This document shows, one piece after another, positions 1-8,274 of a stretch of 40,408 nucleotides of DNA. This DNA comes from Chloroflexota bacterium (GTDB lineage Bacteria > Chloroflexota > UBA6077 > SHYK01), in the NCBI GenBank assembly GCA_009377635.1, contig WHTR01000020.1:1-40408 (forward strand), read 5' to 3'. Both the position numbers and the translations under genes were made by a program. Position 1 is the stretch's first letter; each line of letters starts with the position of its first letter. A model generated the notes under the pieces. That model was not told the DNA's origin and did not search any database. It saw nothing but the letters and a program-made list of their open reading frames with translations.

Positions 1-682
1 CGTACTCTCGGAGCTTGAACGGGCCGGCGCCCACGAACTCGTCAGTCCAGTACGGATGATCCATGAACGTGGCCTTGTCGTTGGTATACGCCTGCTCCAA
101 CAGGTGCCGGGGCAGGAGCTGGTCCGACGAGCCGACCATGACGTCGGCCTCGATGTTGGGCTGCCCCCACGTGACGATCACCGTGCGGGGGTCTGGCGCC
201 TCGATCCCCTCGACCGCCGCCCAGCCCGGAGAGATACGTATCCCCAGGGCCCGGTCCTGTTGAACGGTGGCGCCGAAGCGCAGGTCGGCCGCCGTCACCG
301 GCGTCCCGTCGTGCCACCGCGCGTTCTCCTTGATTGTCCAGGTCGTCTCCATCCGCCCGTCCGGGAGCAGCTTCCACAGCCCGTTCTCCAGGGTGGGAAT
401 GGCCTCGGCGAGCTGGGGGTGGAGCCGGCCGGCGTCGTCTTCCTGCGCAAACCCCGCGTGCACCATCTGGGCGATATGCCGGCCCTCGCTGTCGACTGGC
501 AGCGCGCTGATCGCGAGCAGGTCCGGTTTCAGGAAGCCTGCCACGATCCGCTTCTTCGCGCCCGTGGGCTCCTGGGCCTGGGAGCCCGTGCCCGACGTTA
601 CGCCCGGACCTGCCGGGGCACATCCGGCCAGGACAATCGCCAGGATGAGCCCAGACATGCAGATGTGCTTCGAGCGTCCCAC
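1..682 (-). CDS. ABC transporter solute-binding lipoprotein, family 5 (partial, 3' end outside window)
   Basis: Extracytoplasmic substrate-capture protein of the peptide/opine/nickel family (SBP_bac_5). About 227 residues are visible and the rest lies beyond the left edge. I chose the GTG start because GGAGGAGGTGA precedes it and the product begins with a short lipoprotein signal ending in the lipobox LAGC, with the modified Cys near residue 21. Family signatures seen are LPDGRMETTW, then RWHDGTPVTAADL, and DEFVGAGPFKL at the cut end. The start lies only three bases past the stop of the upstream Rieske gene on the same strand, so the two are almost certainly cotranscribed and translationally coupled. 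The ligand cannot be read from the sequence; the context suggests an aromatic or carboxylated compound rather than peptides. No permease or ATPase is visible nearby. Confidence 0.9.
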   Translation of the reverse strand, partial: MGRSKHICMSGLILAIVLAGCAPAGPGVTSGTGSQAQEPTGAKKRIVAGFLKPDLLAISALPVDSEGRHIAQMVHAGFAQEDDAGRLHPQLAEAIPTLENGLWKLLPDGRMETTWTIKENARWHDGTPVTAADLRFGATVQQDRALGIRISPGWAAVEGIEAPDPRTVIVTWGQPNIEADVMVGSSDQLLPRHLLEQAYTNDKATFMDHPYWTDEFVGAGPFKLREY

Positions 683-685
683 AGC

Positions 686-2017
686 TCACCTCCTCCGGAT
701 CTTCTCTTCGCCGTCATCGCTGGACGTCTCACGCCGACGCGCCAGCACCTCCTGATCTGTGTGGTACAGGTCGAGCAGCTGGCGATAGACCGGGCTGAAC
801 TGAGCGGTGTCCGCTGCGAACCGCGGCTGCGATGACGGCGTCTCGCGGTCTGCGAGGCTCCTGGCCCACGGATACCGTGCCGGGCCGTGGTCGAGGCGCA
901 CGTTGCTCGCGGGGTCATGGAAGATATTCATCGGCTCGCCGCCTTCCACGACGATGTCCATCTGCTCCTTGAGGAGCTGCCGATAACCGACCACGGCCAT
1001 GTCCGTGTACGCCAGGTGCTCCTTTGTACGGTCGGTGATGTCCCCCTGGGACCACCAGGCCATGTGGTCCTGCGCGGTGATGTAGTCGAAGAGAGGCTCG
1101 CCCCGCTCATCCGCAAAGGGTGCCTCGAAGTAGGGAACCACCTCTGGGTCCGGCACGTCAATGCTCGACTTCGGCGTGTAGGTCATATAAATGATGTGCC
1201 AGGTGTGCGTGTCGTCCACCGGCACGCCGATCTGCCCCCCGCGCATGTAGGGGAACACGACGATCGTGTGCTCCAGCCAGCGTGGCTCCTCGCCTGGAGG
1301 CGCATGGTTCACCCACTTCCGCTGCCCGTAGGGAAAACGCTCCACGCGGAGCTCGCGAAATTCCTGAAAGCCGTAATCGTTCTCGAAGGCGAAGCGGATC
1401 GCTTCCTCCGTAACCTCCTTGCCCTCAGCCTGCATGCGCTCGATGACGTATCGGTAGAAGTGGCCGTGGAGATACGCGCCATGTCTTGGGTCACCGCCAT
1501 TCTCCAGACACTGGAGCCAGTTGCAGGGGAGCATCGTCCCCGCAATGTGCCGGAAGGTGTTCGGCCGCTCAAACTGATCCCACCGAGGCAGCAGCGGCGC
1601 GGGGGCCTCCCCCAAGTACGCCCAGATCAGCCCGCCCAGCTCCTCCACCGGGTACCCCGTGATCCGGATCCGCTCCTTGAACATGCTCCCTGGCGGCTCC
1701 AACGGCTGGTCCGTGCACTGCCCCCGCCCATCGTACCGCCACCCATGATACGGACACCGCAGCCCTTCCTCATCCGGTATCCCGTATTGCAGCCCCGTCG
1801 CTCGGTGCGCGCACCGATCCCCAATCAGCCCCAGGCGCCCTCCCCGATCCCGATAGAGCACCAGGTCCTCTCCCAGGATCCGCACCTTGCGCACCGGGTT
1901 CTCCAGGAGCTGGGCGCTCGCCGCGATCGGATGCCAGTACCACCGCAGGAGCCTCCCCATCGGCGTGCCCGGACCTACCCGGGTCAGCCGCTCGTTCTCC
2001 TCAGCCGTCAGCGCCAT
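686..2017 (-). CDS. Rieske non-heme iron oxygenase, phthalate dioxygenase/vanillate demethylase type
   Basis: Cytoplasmic oxygenase component that hydroxylates or O-demethylates an aromatic or cyclic substrate using O2 and electrons from a separate reductase. The product is 443 residues, normal for the single-subunit alpha-3 class. The [2Fe-2S] Rieske ligands are C69-x-H71 and C88-P-Y-H91. The mononuclear iron site is the family pattern E172-N-x-x-D176-x-x-H179-x4-H184. The ATG at 2017 is preceded by GGGGAGAAGAGAG, and the product starts MALTAEENERL, like related enzymes; an upstream in-frame extension exists but lacks a ribosome site. It heads a two-gene operon with the binding protein downstream and is divergent from the dioxygenase operon at 2492. 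The substrate is unknown, and no reductase gene is present in the window. Confidence 0.93.
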   Translation of the reverse strand: MALTAEENERLTRVGPGTPMGRLLRWYWHPIAASAQLLENPVRKVRILGEDLVLYRDRGGRLGLIGDRCAHRATGLQYGIPDEEGLRCPYHGWRYDGRGQCTDQPLEPPGSMFKERIRITGYPVEELGGLIWAYLGEAPAPLLPRWDQFERPNTFRHIAGTMLPCNWLQCLENGGDPRHGAYLHGHFYRYVIERMQAEGKEVTEEAIRFAFENDYGFQEFRELRVERFPYGQRKWVNHAPPGEEPRWLEHTIVVFPYMRGGQIGVPVDDTHTWHIIYMTYTPKSSIDVPDPEVVPYFEAPFADERGEPLFDYITAQDHMAWWSQGDITDRTKEHLAYTDMAVVGYRQLLKEQMDIVVEGGEPMNIFHDPASNVRLDHGPARYPWARSLADRETPSSQPRFAADTAQFSPVYRQLLDLYHTDQEVLARRRETSSDDGEEKIRRR

Positions 2018-2299
2018 CTCTCTTCTCCCCTTGATCTCCACCGGCACGCGCGAAAGTTGCGATGCACGCCGCCTCATTCGACAGGTGCGAAGAGCATGAC
2101 GACAGCGCGTTCGGTAGCATGTGTGTCTCAGCGTGGAAGCGACCTGGGCGCCCGAGCGTTTCTTCGAGTCTCCCTTGAGCGTGGGCGGGGTGCCGAGGTG
2201 CACGCATCGGTCTCAGACGACAACGGCGCAGCAGCCTCTCGTCCGCTCCGCGCACCTAGTATCGAGTGGAAAGACGCATGAGTCAAGTAACCATTTCAA

Positions 2300-2321
2300 C
2301 GCGGTCCGCCGGCGGAACGCG
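2300..2321. promoter_or_regulatory. Near-perfect 22-base palindrome in divergent intergenic region (candidate operator)
   Basis: The arms CGCGGTCCGCC and GGCGGAACGCG abut with one mismatched pair. The 7-base direct repeat GAGTCAA lies at 2280-2286 and again at 2321-2327. The palindrome sits in the 474-base gap (2018-2491) between two divergent Rieske operons, 30 to 60 bases upstream of a weak sigma70-like pair (TTGTTT at 2333 and TAAGAT at 2357, 18-base spacer) pointing to the plus-strand operon. Position and symmetry suit a dimeric repressor or activator. A GC-rich palindrome of this length can arise by chance in 40 kb. I see no gene in the rest of the gap. Confidence 0.35.
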
Positions 2322-2491
2322 AGTCAAACCTGTTGTTTCGGTCTATAGATCGGCGCTAAGATTCTACGATTCTATTGGTGCGGCCGGATGCCACAGGGCC
2401 ATATTTCCGACCTTGGTGCGACCGACGCCGAGCCGAACCCTGTTTGATGCCATTGCATGCCGACCTTGCCGACTCCAAGGAGGAACGAGCC

Positions 2492-3847
2492 GTGGTTCAC
2501 ATCTCCCGATCGCGACAAGACCGGTCGTTGCGGGACCTCGTCGACTGGGAGCAGGGGCATGTCAGCCGCGAGATCTATGTCAACGAGGATATCTACCAAC
2601 AAGAGCTCGAGCAGATCTTTGGGCGTGCGTGGCTCTTTGTCGGACACGAGAGCCAGGTTCCCAATCCCGGGGACTTTTTTCAGTCCAGAATGGGCGAGGA
2701 ATCAGTGCTGCTCGTCCGGGACCGAAAGGGCGAGCTCCACGTGTTCCTCAATACGTGCCGGCACCGGGGGATGAAGGTCTGCCGGTACGATGAAGGCAAC
2801 TCCTTGCTGTTCACCTGTCCTTTCCATGGGTGGAGCTACGACACAGACGGACGGCTCGTGGGCGTACCCAATTTTCAGACCGCGTATCGCGGGGAACTCG
2901 ACAAGAGTGCGTGGGGACTTCACGAGGTGGCCCAAATGTCGAACTTCTACGGATCCATTTGGGCGACGTGGGATCCCAAAGCCCCCTCGTTCGAGGACTT
3001 CCTTGGCGCGTTCGTGCCGAGCCTGCGGCGGTCGTTTGAGGGCTCCGACGGCGGAGACAACGGACTCGAATTCTTCTCCCCGGTTCAAAAGTGGCGGCTT
3101 CCTACCAACTGGAAGTTCCCAGGGTTCAGCTTTGCGGGCGATCATGCCCACGGCGCGATGACGCATCGGTCCACGACCGTCGCGGCCTTTGGTCCCCAGG
3201 GCGAGCTCGCTGGTGGAGACCGCCACGGCGTCCCCTCACGCTGGGCTTCCACGGAGTACGAAATGTCGATTCCCGCGCTCGGTCATGGTGGGCATGGGCG
3301 CATCTACGAGCAGCCAGGGGTGGGTCCCTACGTCGAAACCTGGCAGACTGTGCTCCAGGCCGACGACTACTACCACGAGATGCGGGACAAGAAGGCTGAG
3401 AAATACGCGGGCCAGTATCTCCATGGCGTGTCTGGCTGTGTCTTCCCCAACGTGATCTGTGGCGGAAGCCGGATCCTGCTCTGGCATCCCCACGGGGTGG
3501 GGGTAACCGAGAGCTGGCGCTTCTACACGGTGGACAAGGGCGCCCCGAAGCCGGTGAAGGACGCGCAGCGGCGGTACATGATGCGGTACTGTGGACCGGG
3601 TGGCATGACGGAATCAGACGATATGGAGAACTGGAACTACGCATACCCGGCGAGCCTGGGAACGGTCGCGCGACGCCTCGATTACAACTTCCAGAATGGC
3701 GTCGGGCACGCCTATGCCGATGACCGCGTCCCGGGCTTCACCTTGAACTACCGGATTGGCGAGGAAAACCAGCGATCGCGCTTGCGTCGATGGCTCGACT
3801 TCATGGAAGCCGGGAGCTGGGACGAGCTCTCCCCGGCGAAGCGCTAG
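2492..3847 (+). CDS. Aromatic ring-hydroxylating dioxygenase, large (alpha) subunit
   Basis: Catalytic subunit of a two-subunit (alpha/beta) Rieske dioxygenase that would form cis-dihydrodiols or hydroxylated products from an aromatic acid. The product is 451 residues. Rieske ligands are C89-x-H91 and C109-P-F-H112. The catalytic iron ligands are H220 and H225 (in GDHAHGAMTH), with a later acidic partner expected in the SDDMENW stretch. The C-terminus is the standard alpha-subunit tail RRWLDFMEAGSWDEL. The GTG start follows AAGGAGGAACGAGCC, and the matching beta subunit is at 4390. A small unknown gene and a palindromic repeat lie between the two subunits. The family fits benzoate, anthranilate or biphenyl-type enzymes; the substrate is not determinable. 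Ferredoxin and reductase partners are missing from the window. Confidence 0.93.
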   Translation: MVHISRSRQDRSLRDLVDWEQGHVSREIYVNEDIYQQELEQIFGRAWLFVGHESQVPNPGDFFQSRMGEESVLLVRDRKGELHVFLNTCRHRGMKVCRYDEGNSLLFTCPFHGWSYDTDGRLVGVPNFQTAYRGELDKSAWGLHEVAQMSNFYGSIWATWDPKAPSFEDFLGAFVPSLRRSFEGSDGGDNGLEFFSPVQKWRLPTNWKFPGFSFAGDHAHGAMTHRSTTVAAFGPQGELAGGDRHGVPSRWASTEYEMSIPALGHGGHGRIYEQPGVGPYVETWQTVLQADDYYHEMRDKKAEKYAGQYLHGVSGCVFPNVICGGSRILLWHPHGVGVTESWRFYTVDKGAPKPVKDAQRRYMMRYCGPGGMTESDDMENWNYAYPASLGTVARRLDYNFQNGVGHAYADDRVPGFTLNYRIGEENQRSRLRRWLDFMEAGSWDELSPAKR

Positions 3848-3922
3848 CCGATCCGAGTGCGGGGGCCCCGCCAAGCCTCATAGCAACAACGGACGAGCAT
3901 AGTAAGACCGGGAGAATGGGCT

Positions 3923-4171
3923 ATGGCAGAACGCAGGAATCCGCCCCCGAGTCGGGCTGTTGACCAGTTTTCGATCACCGACAGCATGATGATCCAAGAC
4001 TTCCCGGAGGGGACAAAGATCAGACTGCGTGCTGGCGGCGTGGCCGAGGTCATCGGCAATCCTCGGGACGGAGCGTGGATCTTCATTCGCTACCTCGAGC
4101 ACCCTGAGGACCCGTCTAAGATCGGTTCGGAGGACCTGGCTTTTTGCACGGACGTCGTGGGGCTGGTCTAG
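3923..4171 (+). CDS. Small protein of unknown function between dioxygenase alpha and beta genes
   Basis: An 82-residue acidic-to-neutral protein with no signal peptide and no cysteine pair; a single Cys lies near the C-terminus. I do not recognise the family. The middle (GTKIRLRAGGVAEVIGN, then GAWIFIRYLEHPEDPSK) alternates hydrophobic and polar residues, as in a small beta-barrel. The start is supported by GGGAGAATGGGCT before the ATG. It sits 75 bases after the alpha subunit and on the same strand as the beta subunit, so a role in assembly or regulation of the dioxygenase is possible, but this is inferred from position only. Codon use resembles the neighbours. Confidence 0.65.
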   Translation: MAERRNPPPSRAVDQFSITDSMMIQDFPEGTKIRLRAGGVAEVIGNPRDGAWIFIRYLEHPEDPSKIGSEDLAFCTDVVGLV

Positions 4172-4191
4172 ATGCGCGGCCGCAAAGCCCC

Positions 4192-4302
4192 GTCATCCTG
4201 AGGAGCGCAGCGACGAAGGATCTCTCGTGACCGCCAACTTACGCTTAAGGGGAGATCCTTCGCGGAGTTTACCCTCGAGCGAAGCGAAGGGCTCAGGATG
4301 AC
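4192..4302. repeat. Dispersed palindromic repeat, copy 1 (GTCATCCTGA...TCAGGATGAC)
   Basis: A 111-base intergenic element bounded by a perfect 10-base terminal inverted repeat, GTCATCCTGA and TCAGGATGAC. It holds internal complementary GAAGGATCTC / GAGATCCTTC arms able to fold into a long hairpin. Its right end and flank (4291-4327) match 21844-21880 in inverted orientation over 37 bases without a difference. It lies between the small ORF and the beta subunit inside an apparent operon, so it could form a transcript hairpin. It has no coding capacity. It belongs to a REP/MITE-like family with further copies at 19222, 21869 and 39984. Confidence 0.8.
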
Positions 4303-4389
4303 AACAGCGTTTTCGGCCGTGCCGCTAGGCTGAATGGCGAAGGTGCATAGAACCACTGAATTGAGCTCATCGATTGGGGACTTCCAAAG

Positions 4390-4929
4390 ATGGCAATCGA
4401 CACCACCCAGCAAGCCATCGAGCGCCTGCTTCTCGAGCGCGAGATCGAGCAGTTCCTCTATCACGAGGCCGAGCTGCTCGACGAACGCAGGTTCAGCGAG
4501 TGGATCGATCTAATCGCCGATGACGTCCACTACCACATGCCGATTCGGCGCAATGTCAAATTCGGCGAGCAAGCGCGCGAGAACAGCGACGCGGACTCCG
4601 AGATCTCGTGGTTCGATGAGGGGAAGGCCACCCTTGCGGGGCGGGTTCGGCAGATCAATACCGGCCTCCACTGGGCCGAAGAGCCCCCTTCGCGCGTGTG
4701 CCACGTCGTGTCGAACGTGCAGATCCTCGACGTACACGGCGACGAAGTCAAGGTCAAGAGTCGGTTCCTGGTCTACCGCAACCGGCTCCAGGACGAGGTG
4801 GACTTGTTCGTCGGCAAACGTGAGGACATCCTCCGCCGAGACCCGATCACGGGGTGGAAGGTCGCGAAACGGACCATAGTGCTCGACCAGAATGTCCTCC
4901 TGGCGAAGAACATCACGGTCTTCTTCTGA
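4390..4929 (+). CDS. Aromatic ring-hydroxylating dioxygenase, small (beta) subunit
   Basis: Structural subunit of the alpha3-beta3 Rieske dioxygenase, 179 residues, NTF2/SnoaL-like cone fold. Family features are the N-terminal helix with IEQFLYHEAELLDERRF, then WIDLIADDVHYHMP (the usual position of the W-x-x-L-x-x-D-x-x-Y segment), RVCHVVSNV in the middle, and a C-terminal strand pair with GWKVAKRTIVLDQNVL. The length is normal for the family. It follows the alpha subunit at 2492 with a small gene and a palindromic repeat in between. Subunit pairing is inferred from synteny. It is not itself catalytic in known relatives. Confidence 0.92.
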   Translation: MAIDTTQQAIERLLLEREIEQFLYHEAELLDERRFSEWIDLIADDVHYHMPIRRNVKFGEQARENSDADSEISWFDEGKATLAGRVRQINTGLHWAEEPPSRVCHVVSNVQILDVHGDEVKVKSRFLVYRNRLQDEVDLFVGKREDILRRDPITGWKVAKRTIVLDQNVLLAKNITVFF

Positions 4930-5031
4930 ACGGAATCCAAGATGAGGCTCGCATGAAGTCTTTCCTACGGAATGCGCGTGTCACGCCGGAATGAGAATAG
5001 GAGAATGAGGAGGCGTCAAAGGAGGACAGCC

Positions 5032-6714
5032 GTGGGCAGGCTGGGGATCTGGATTCTCTCGACTCTCATGATACTGACTGCGTGCGCTCCCGTTGGAGGC
5101 GGAGTTGGGCCCCGAGGTGACGCTCCAGCACAGGCACCCCCGAATCCAGACGAGAATCGAACACTCGTGTTCGCCACCCGGCACGAGCCAGTCTACATCG
5201 CCAAGCGAGGACTACAAAGCACGGCGCCGGGGAGCACTGGCCCGGCCCTCTTTGACGCCGGCCTCACGCAGACTGCTGGCCAGGGAACGCCGACGGAGCT
5301 GCAGCTCGCAGAGGCGTTTCCCGAACTGAACACCGATACCTGGAAGGTCCTTCCCGACGGCAAGATGGAGACTGTGTGGCGCCTGCGCCCGAACCTCACG
5401 TGGCACGACGGCACGCCGCTCATCGCCGAGGATTTCGCTTTCGGTTATCAAGTCTATCGCCTGCCCCAATTCGACGGCGCCCGGCTCGCGGGCGGATTTA
5501 TCGAAGATGTCACAGCTCCCGACGCGCGGACCGTCGTGATCCACTTCAAGAGCCCCTACCCTACCGCAACCGAAGATGACGGTACGGTGCCCGCGCTTCC
5601 CCGTCACATCCTCGCTTCGTCTTTCGAGCAGCTCGACTCGGATGCGTTCGCTGCCTTGCCCCATTGGTCCAGCGAGTTCATCGGGCTCGGTCCCTATCGC
5701 CTCGATGCGTGGGAGCCGGGGGCCTTCATTGAAAGTGTGGCTTTCCCAGAGTATGTGTTCGGAAAGCCCAAGATCGGTCAGCTCAAGCTCATATGGGTCG
5801 GCGACGTCAACACGCTGGTCGCCAGTGTGCTCGCCGGAGGTATTCAGTACCTCGATTCGACCCTTCTCGAATTCGAGCAGGCGCTCGTGCTCAAGCGGGG
5901 GTGGGTAAGTGACGGCCAGGGCACGCTCGCCTACAACCCGACCAAGATTCGGTATGTACAGATCCAGTACAAGGAGGAATACGCGAGTCCAGTTGCAATT
6001 CAGGACCTGAGGGTGCGCCAGGCCCTCGCCCACGCTATCGACAAGCAGGCGCTCATCGGTGCCATGATCGACGGAGAGCCGGGGCAGGCGGACACATTCC
6101 TCTCGCCCATCTCGCCCTACTTCTCCGACCTCGACAAGGTGCTCAGGAAATACGCGCTCGACCTGCGACGCAGCGAGCAGCTCATGACCGAGGCCGGCTT
6201 CACGAAAGATGCGTCTGGGGTCTACGCCCAGGCCGGCGATCGCTTTACCCCAGAGCTTGCAGCTTTCGCCGGTCAGGGCGAGAAAGAGGCGTTGATCCTT
6301 CAGGACAGCTGGAAGCGCGGCGGTGTCGACACCTCGCTCCGGGTCATCACGACCGCGCAGCGGCGTGACCTCGAGCTCGTGTCGACGTATCCTGCATTTC
6401 GCATCGAGCAGACGAACGCGGATCGACCCGGAGTCCATCATTCCACGAGTGGATGCGCTCGGGCGGAGAGGGCCTGGGTCGGTTCGAACCGTGGGTGTTT
6501 CTCGGACGCGGAATACGACCGCCTCTGGCAGACCTTCCAGACCGTGCTTGACAAGAACGAGCGCGCGAATGCCCACATCCAGGCCATGCAGCTCTTGAGT
6601 GAGACGGTGGCTGGCCTGCCACTGTACTACGGCTACCTCATCACCGGCTTTTCGAGTGACCTGGTGGGCCCCACCTACGGCCATACCAACATCCACGACT
6701 GGCGCTTCACGTAG
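5032..6714 (+). CDS. ABC transporter solute-binding lipoprotein, family 5
   Basis: Full-length (560-residue) SBP_bac_5 protein, exported and lipid-anchored. I chose the GTG at 5032 over the ATG at 4972 because AAAGGAGGACAGCC precedes it and the product then starts directly with a lipoprotein signal (GRLGIWILSTLMILTAC), lipobox LTAC. Conserved family segments are LPDGKMETVWRL, NLTWHDGTPLIAEDFAF, IGLGPYRLDAW and VRQALAHAIDKQALI. The C-terminus ends with a NIHDWRF tail like that of its paralogues. It follows the dioxygenase beta gene by about 100 bases and is probably in the same operon, which suggests it captures the substrate of that dioxygenase. No transporter permease or ATPase is nearby. 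Confidence 0.93.
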   Translation: MGRLGIWILSTLMILTACAPVGGGVGPRGDAPAQAPPNPDENRTLVFATRHEPVYIAKRGLQSTAPGSTGPALFDAGLTQTAGQGTPTELQLAEAFPELNTDTWKVLPDGKMETVWRLRPNLTWHDGTPLIAEDFAFGYQVYRLPQFDGARLAGGFIEDVTAPDARTVVIHFKSPYPTATEDDGTVPALPRHILASSFEQLDSDAFAALPHWSSEFIGLGPYRLDAWEPGAFIESVAFPEYVFGKPKIGQLKLIWVGDVNTLVASVLAGGIQYLDSTLLEFEQALVLKRGWVSDGQGTLAYNPTKIRYVQIQYKEEYASPVAIQDLRVRQALAHAIDKQALIGAMIDGEPGQADTFLSPISPYFSDLDKVLRKYALDLRRSEQLMTEAGFTKDASGVYAQAGDRFTPELAAFAGQGEKEALILQDSWKRGGVDTSLRVITTAQRRDLELVSTYPAFRIEQTNADRPGVHHSTSGCARAERAWVGSNRGCFSDAEYDRLWQTFQTVLDKNERANAHIQAMQLLSETVAGLPLYYGYLITGFSSDLVGPTYGHTNIHDWRFT

Positions 6715-6776
6715 TGGCGTATCGCGATGAATGTTGTCATCACGGTGCCCATCCCCCCAATCGGCATCGCCGACGG

Positions 6777-6923
6777 GTTCTTCGGGTAGAGGTCGTTCCA
6801 GCTCTCGGCCTCCATGAGGTCGATCCATCTCGCGAAGTCCACTGCCGCGCACCACCACCATGGCGTCTCTCTCCCAACTCCTTGTCCGACATGGAAGTTC
6901 TCGAAGGGTCCATGCGCAACCAA
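6777..6923 (-). pseudogene. Remnant of a ring-hydroxylating dioxygenase alpha-subunit C-terminus
   Basis: In the minus frame directly after the aldo/keto reductase stop, about 49 residues are readable, including FARWIDLMEAESWNDL. This closely matches the C-terminal tail of the intact alpha subunit at 2492 (RRWLDFMEAGSWDEL). The N-terminal 90 percent of such a gene, including the Rieske centre and iron site, is absent. The frame then runs on past the expected stop to 6675 with no family-like sequence. I read it as what is left after a deletion that joined the reductase gene to the last part of a dioxygenase gene. Alternatively it is a chance open frame, but the tail similarity makes that less likely. 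Confidence 0.5.
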
Positions 6924-6928
6924 TACGG

Positions 6929-7966
6929 TCAGGTCATGCCGAAGTTTGACCGCCAGATGCCTTCGACACGCATCAGGTTCTCTTCGGAGAGCGGGCCCCT
7001 TCCCGAACAGCCAGCCACCTCCTCGACCTGGTGCGTGTCGGAGAACCCGCCCAACACGACCGAGACGCCCTCGAGGGACAGAACAAAGCGGATGGCTGCC
7101 TCGGCGAGATTGTGGTCGTCCCGTTGCACATCCGGATGCAGGGTGCTGGAGAGAAAGCCGAGCGCCTTCGCCCGCCGCAGGCCGACTTGCTCGGACTCCG
7201 GCGTCCGGGGTCCGCTGGCCAGGGCGTGTGGCGTGCTACCGCTGACGGCACCATTGGTCAGAAACCATCCCGCCAACGGGGAGTACACGGCGGCACCGAC
7301 GCCGTGCGCCGCCGCGTAGGTCAGGATCCGATCGTAGTCCTGTTCGACGTGCATGCCGTACGGTTTCAGGGCAGCGGAAGGGTTCAGCAGATTGACGGAC
7401 GCGTTGATCAGGCTGAAGCAGCCTGTGTCGATCAGCTGGCGCGCCGCTGGCGCGTCGTTTCCGCGCGTGATGAACCCCAGGAAGCGCGCTTTGCCCGCAC
7501 GCTGGACGCGCTGCAGCCCCTCCAGAGCTCCGCCCGGCCGCAGGTAGTCCTCGATCCAGAGGTGCGTGTAGGTGCGGCCGGATAGTTGTGGCCGCGTGGT
7601 CACCGGGCCGTTGTGGATCTGAAGAAAATCGACGTAGTCCACCCCGAGTCGGTTGAGGCTCTCGTCCACGGAACGCACGACATGCCCGGCGATGTCGTCG
7701 AGATTCTGCTCACGGACTTCGACTTTTGTCGTGATGTACGGGCGAACTCCGAGATCTTTCAGGACGCGACCCAAATTCGTCTCAGAGAGGCCCGTGCCGT
7801 AGTCGGGCGACTGGTCGAAGTAATTGATCCCCAGATCGAGGGCGCGGGCGATGGCCTGCCGCTGCTCCTCAGCCGAACCCCGCACCATGAGGCCGGCGTT
7901 ACCGCCCCCTCCGAAGCCGATCTCCGAAACCCGAGTTGCCGTGTTCCCGACCTCGCGATACTTCAT
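6929..7966 (-). CDS. Aldo/keto reductase family oxidoreductase
   Basis: Cytoplasmic NAD(P)H-dependent oxidoreductase with a (beta/alpha)8 barrel, 345 residues. The catalytic tetrad is present: D51 and Y56 in NYFDQSPDYG, K81 in ITTKVEV and H118 in LQIHNG. The nucleotide-binding end includes VVLGGFSDTHQVEE. The ATG at 7966 follows GAGGACGAGC and gives the usual start (KYREVGNTATRVSEIGFGG). It resembles the L-galactose dehydrogenase/Tas-like branch used on aldehydes, ketones or sugar-like alcohols; the substrate is unknown. It is divergent from the UbiD gene, and a dioxygenase remnant follows it on the same strand. Confidence 0.92.
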   Translation of the reverse strand: MKYREVGNTATRVSEIGFGGGGNAGLMVRGSAEEQRQAIARALDLGINYFDQSPDYGTGLSETNLGRVLKDLGVRPYITTKVEVREQNLDDIAGHVVRSVDESLNRLGVDYVDFLQIHNGPVTTRPQLSGRTYTHLWIEDYLRPGGALEGLQRVQRAGKARFLGFITRGNDAPAARQLIDTGCFSLINASVNLLNPSAALKPYGMHVEQDYDRILTYAAAHGVGAAVYSPLAGWFLTNGAVSGSTPHALASGPRTPESEQVGLRRAKALGFLSSTLHPDVQRDDHNLAEAAIRFVLSLEGVSVVLGGFSDTHQVEEVAGCSGRGPLSEENLMRVEGIWRSNFGMT

Positions 7967-8154
7967 GCTCGTCCTCACAGAGCTTGACTGCCAACCAACA
8001 CAATGAATCAGCGCCATATTCATCGAATGCCATGGGTCCGCGCAACTCCGTGCGGCGCGTTGCGACTCCGCAGCCACCGCCACGATCTCCGGCAGGCCGC
8101 ACGGCCCGCGGGTGGGCTCGTGCAGCCAACAGCGGACACTTGCCCCCATGTGCC

Positions 8155-8184
8155 TGCGCACGTACAGTTGGACCGGCGTGCGCA
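8155..8184. promoter_or_regulatory. Inverted repeat in divergent region between aldo/keto reductase and UbiD genes
   Basis: The perfect 8-base arms TGCGCACG and CGTGCGCA are separated by 14 bases. They lie in the 308-base gap (7967-8274) between divergent genes, about 90 bases upstream of the UbiD start. The layout suits a dimeric regulator site, but GC-rich arms this short are expected by chance. I see no gene, RNA or repeat-family copy in the rest of the gap. Confidence 0.25.
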
Positions 8185-8274
8185 TGTGCGGGCGCCTCTG
8201 GAGGGAGCTGGATGATTCCGACTGTGCGGAACGTGGATTCCGGCGAATCTGGGACACGAGGCCAGTCGAGGGAT

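Noticed and set aside
3856..3870. GCGGGGGCCCCGC palindrome just after the dioxygenase alpha stop, as a terminator.
   Set aside because: The arms leave almost no loop and no T-run follows; the next genes look cotranscribed.
5212..6861. A 549-codon open frame on the minus strand opposite the binding lipoprotein at 5032.
   Set aside because: It is exactly antisense to a clear family 5 binding protein, has no recognisable domain, and arises from GC-rich third positions in the real gene.
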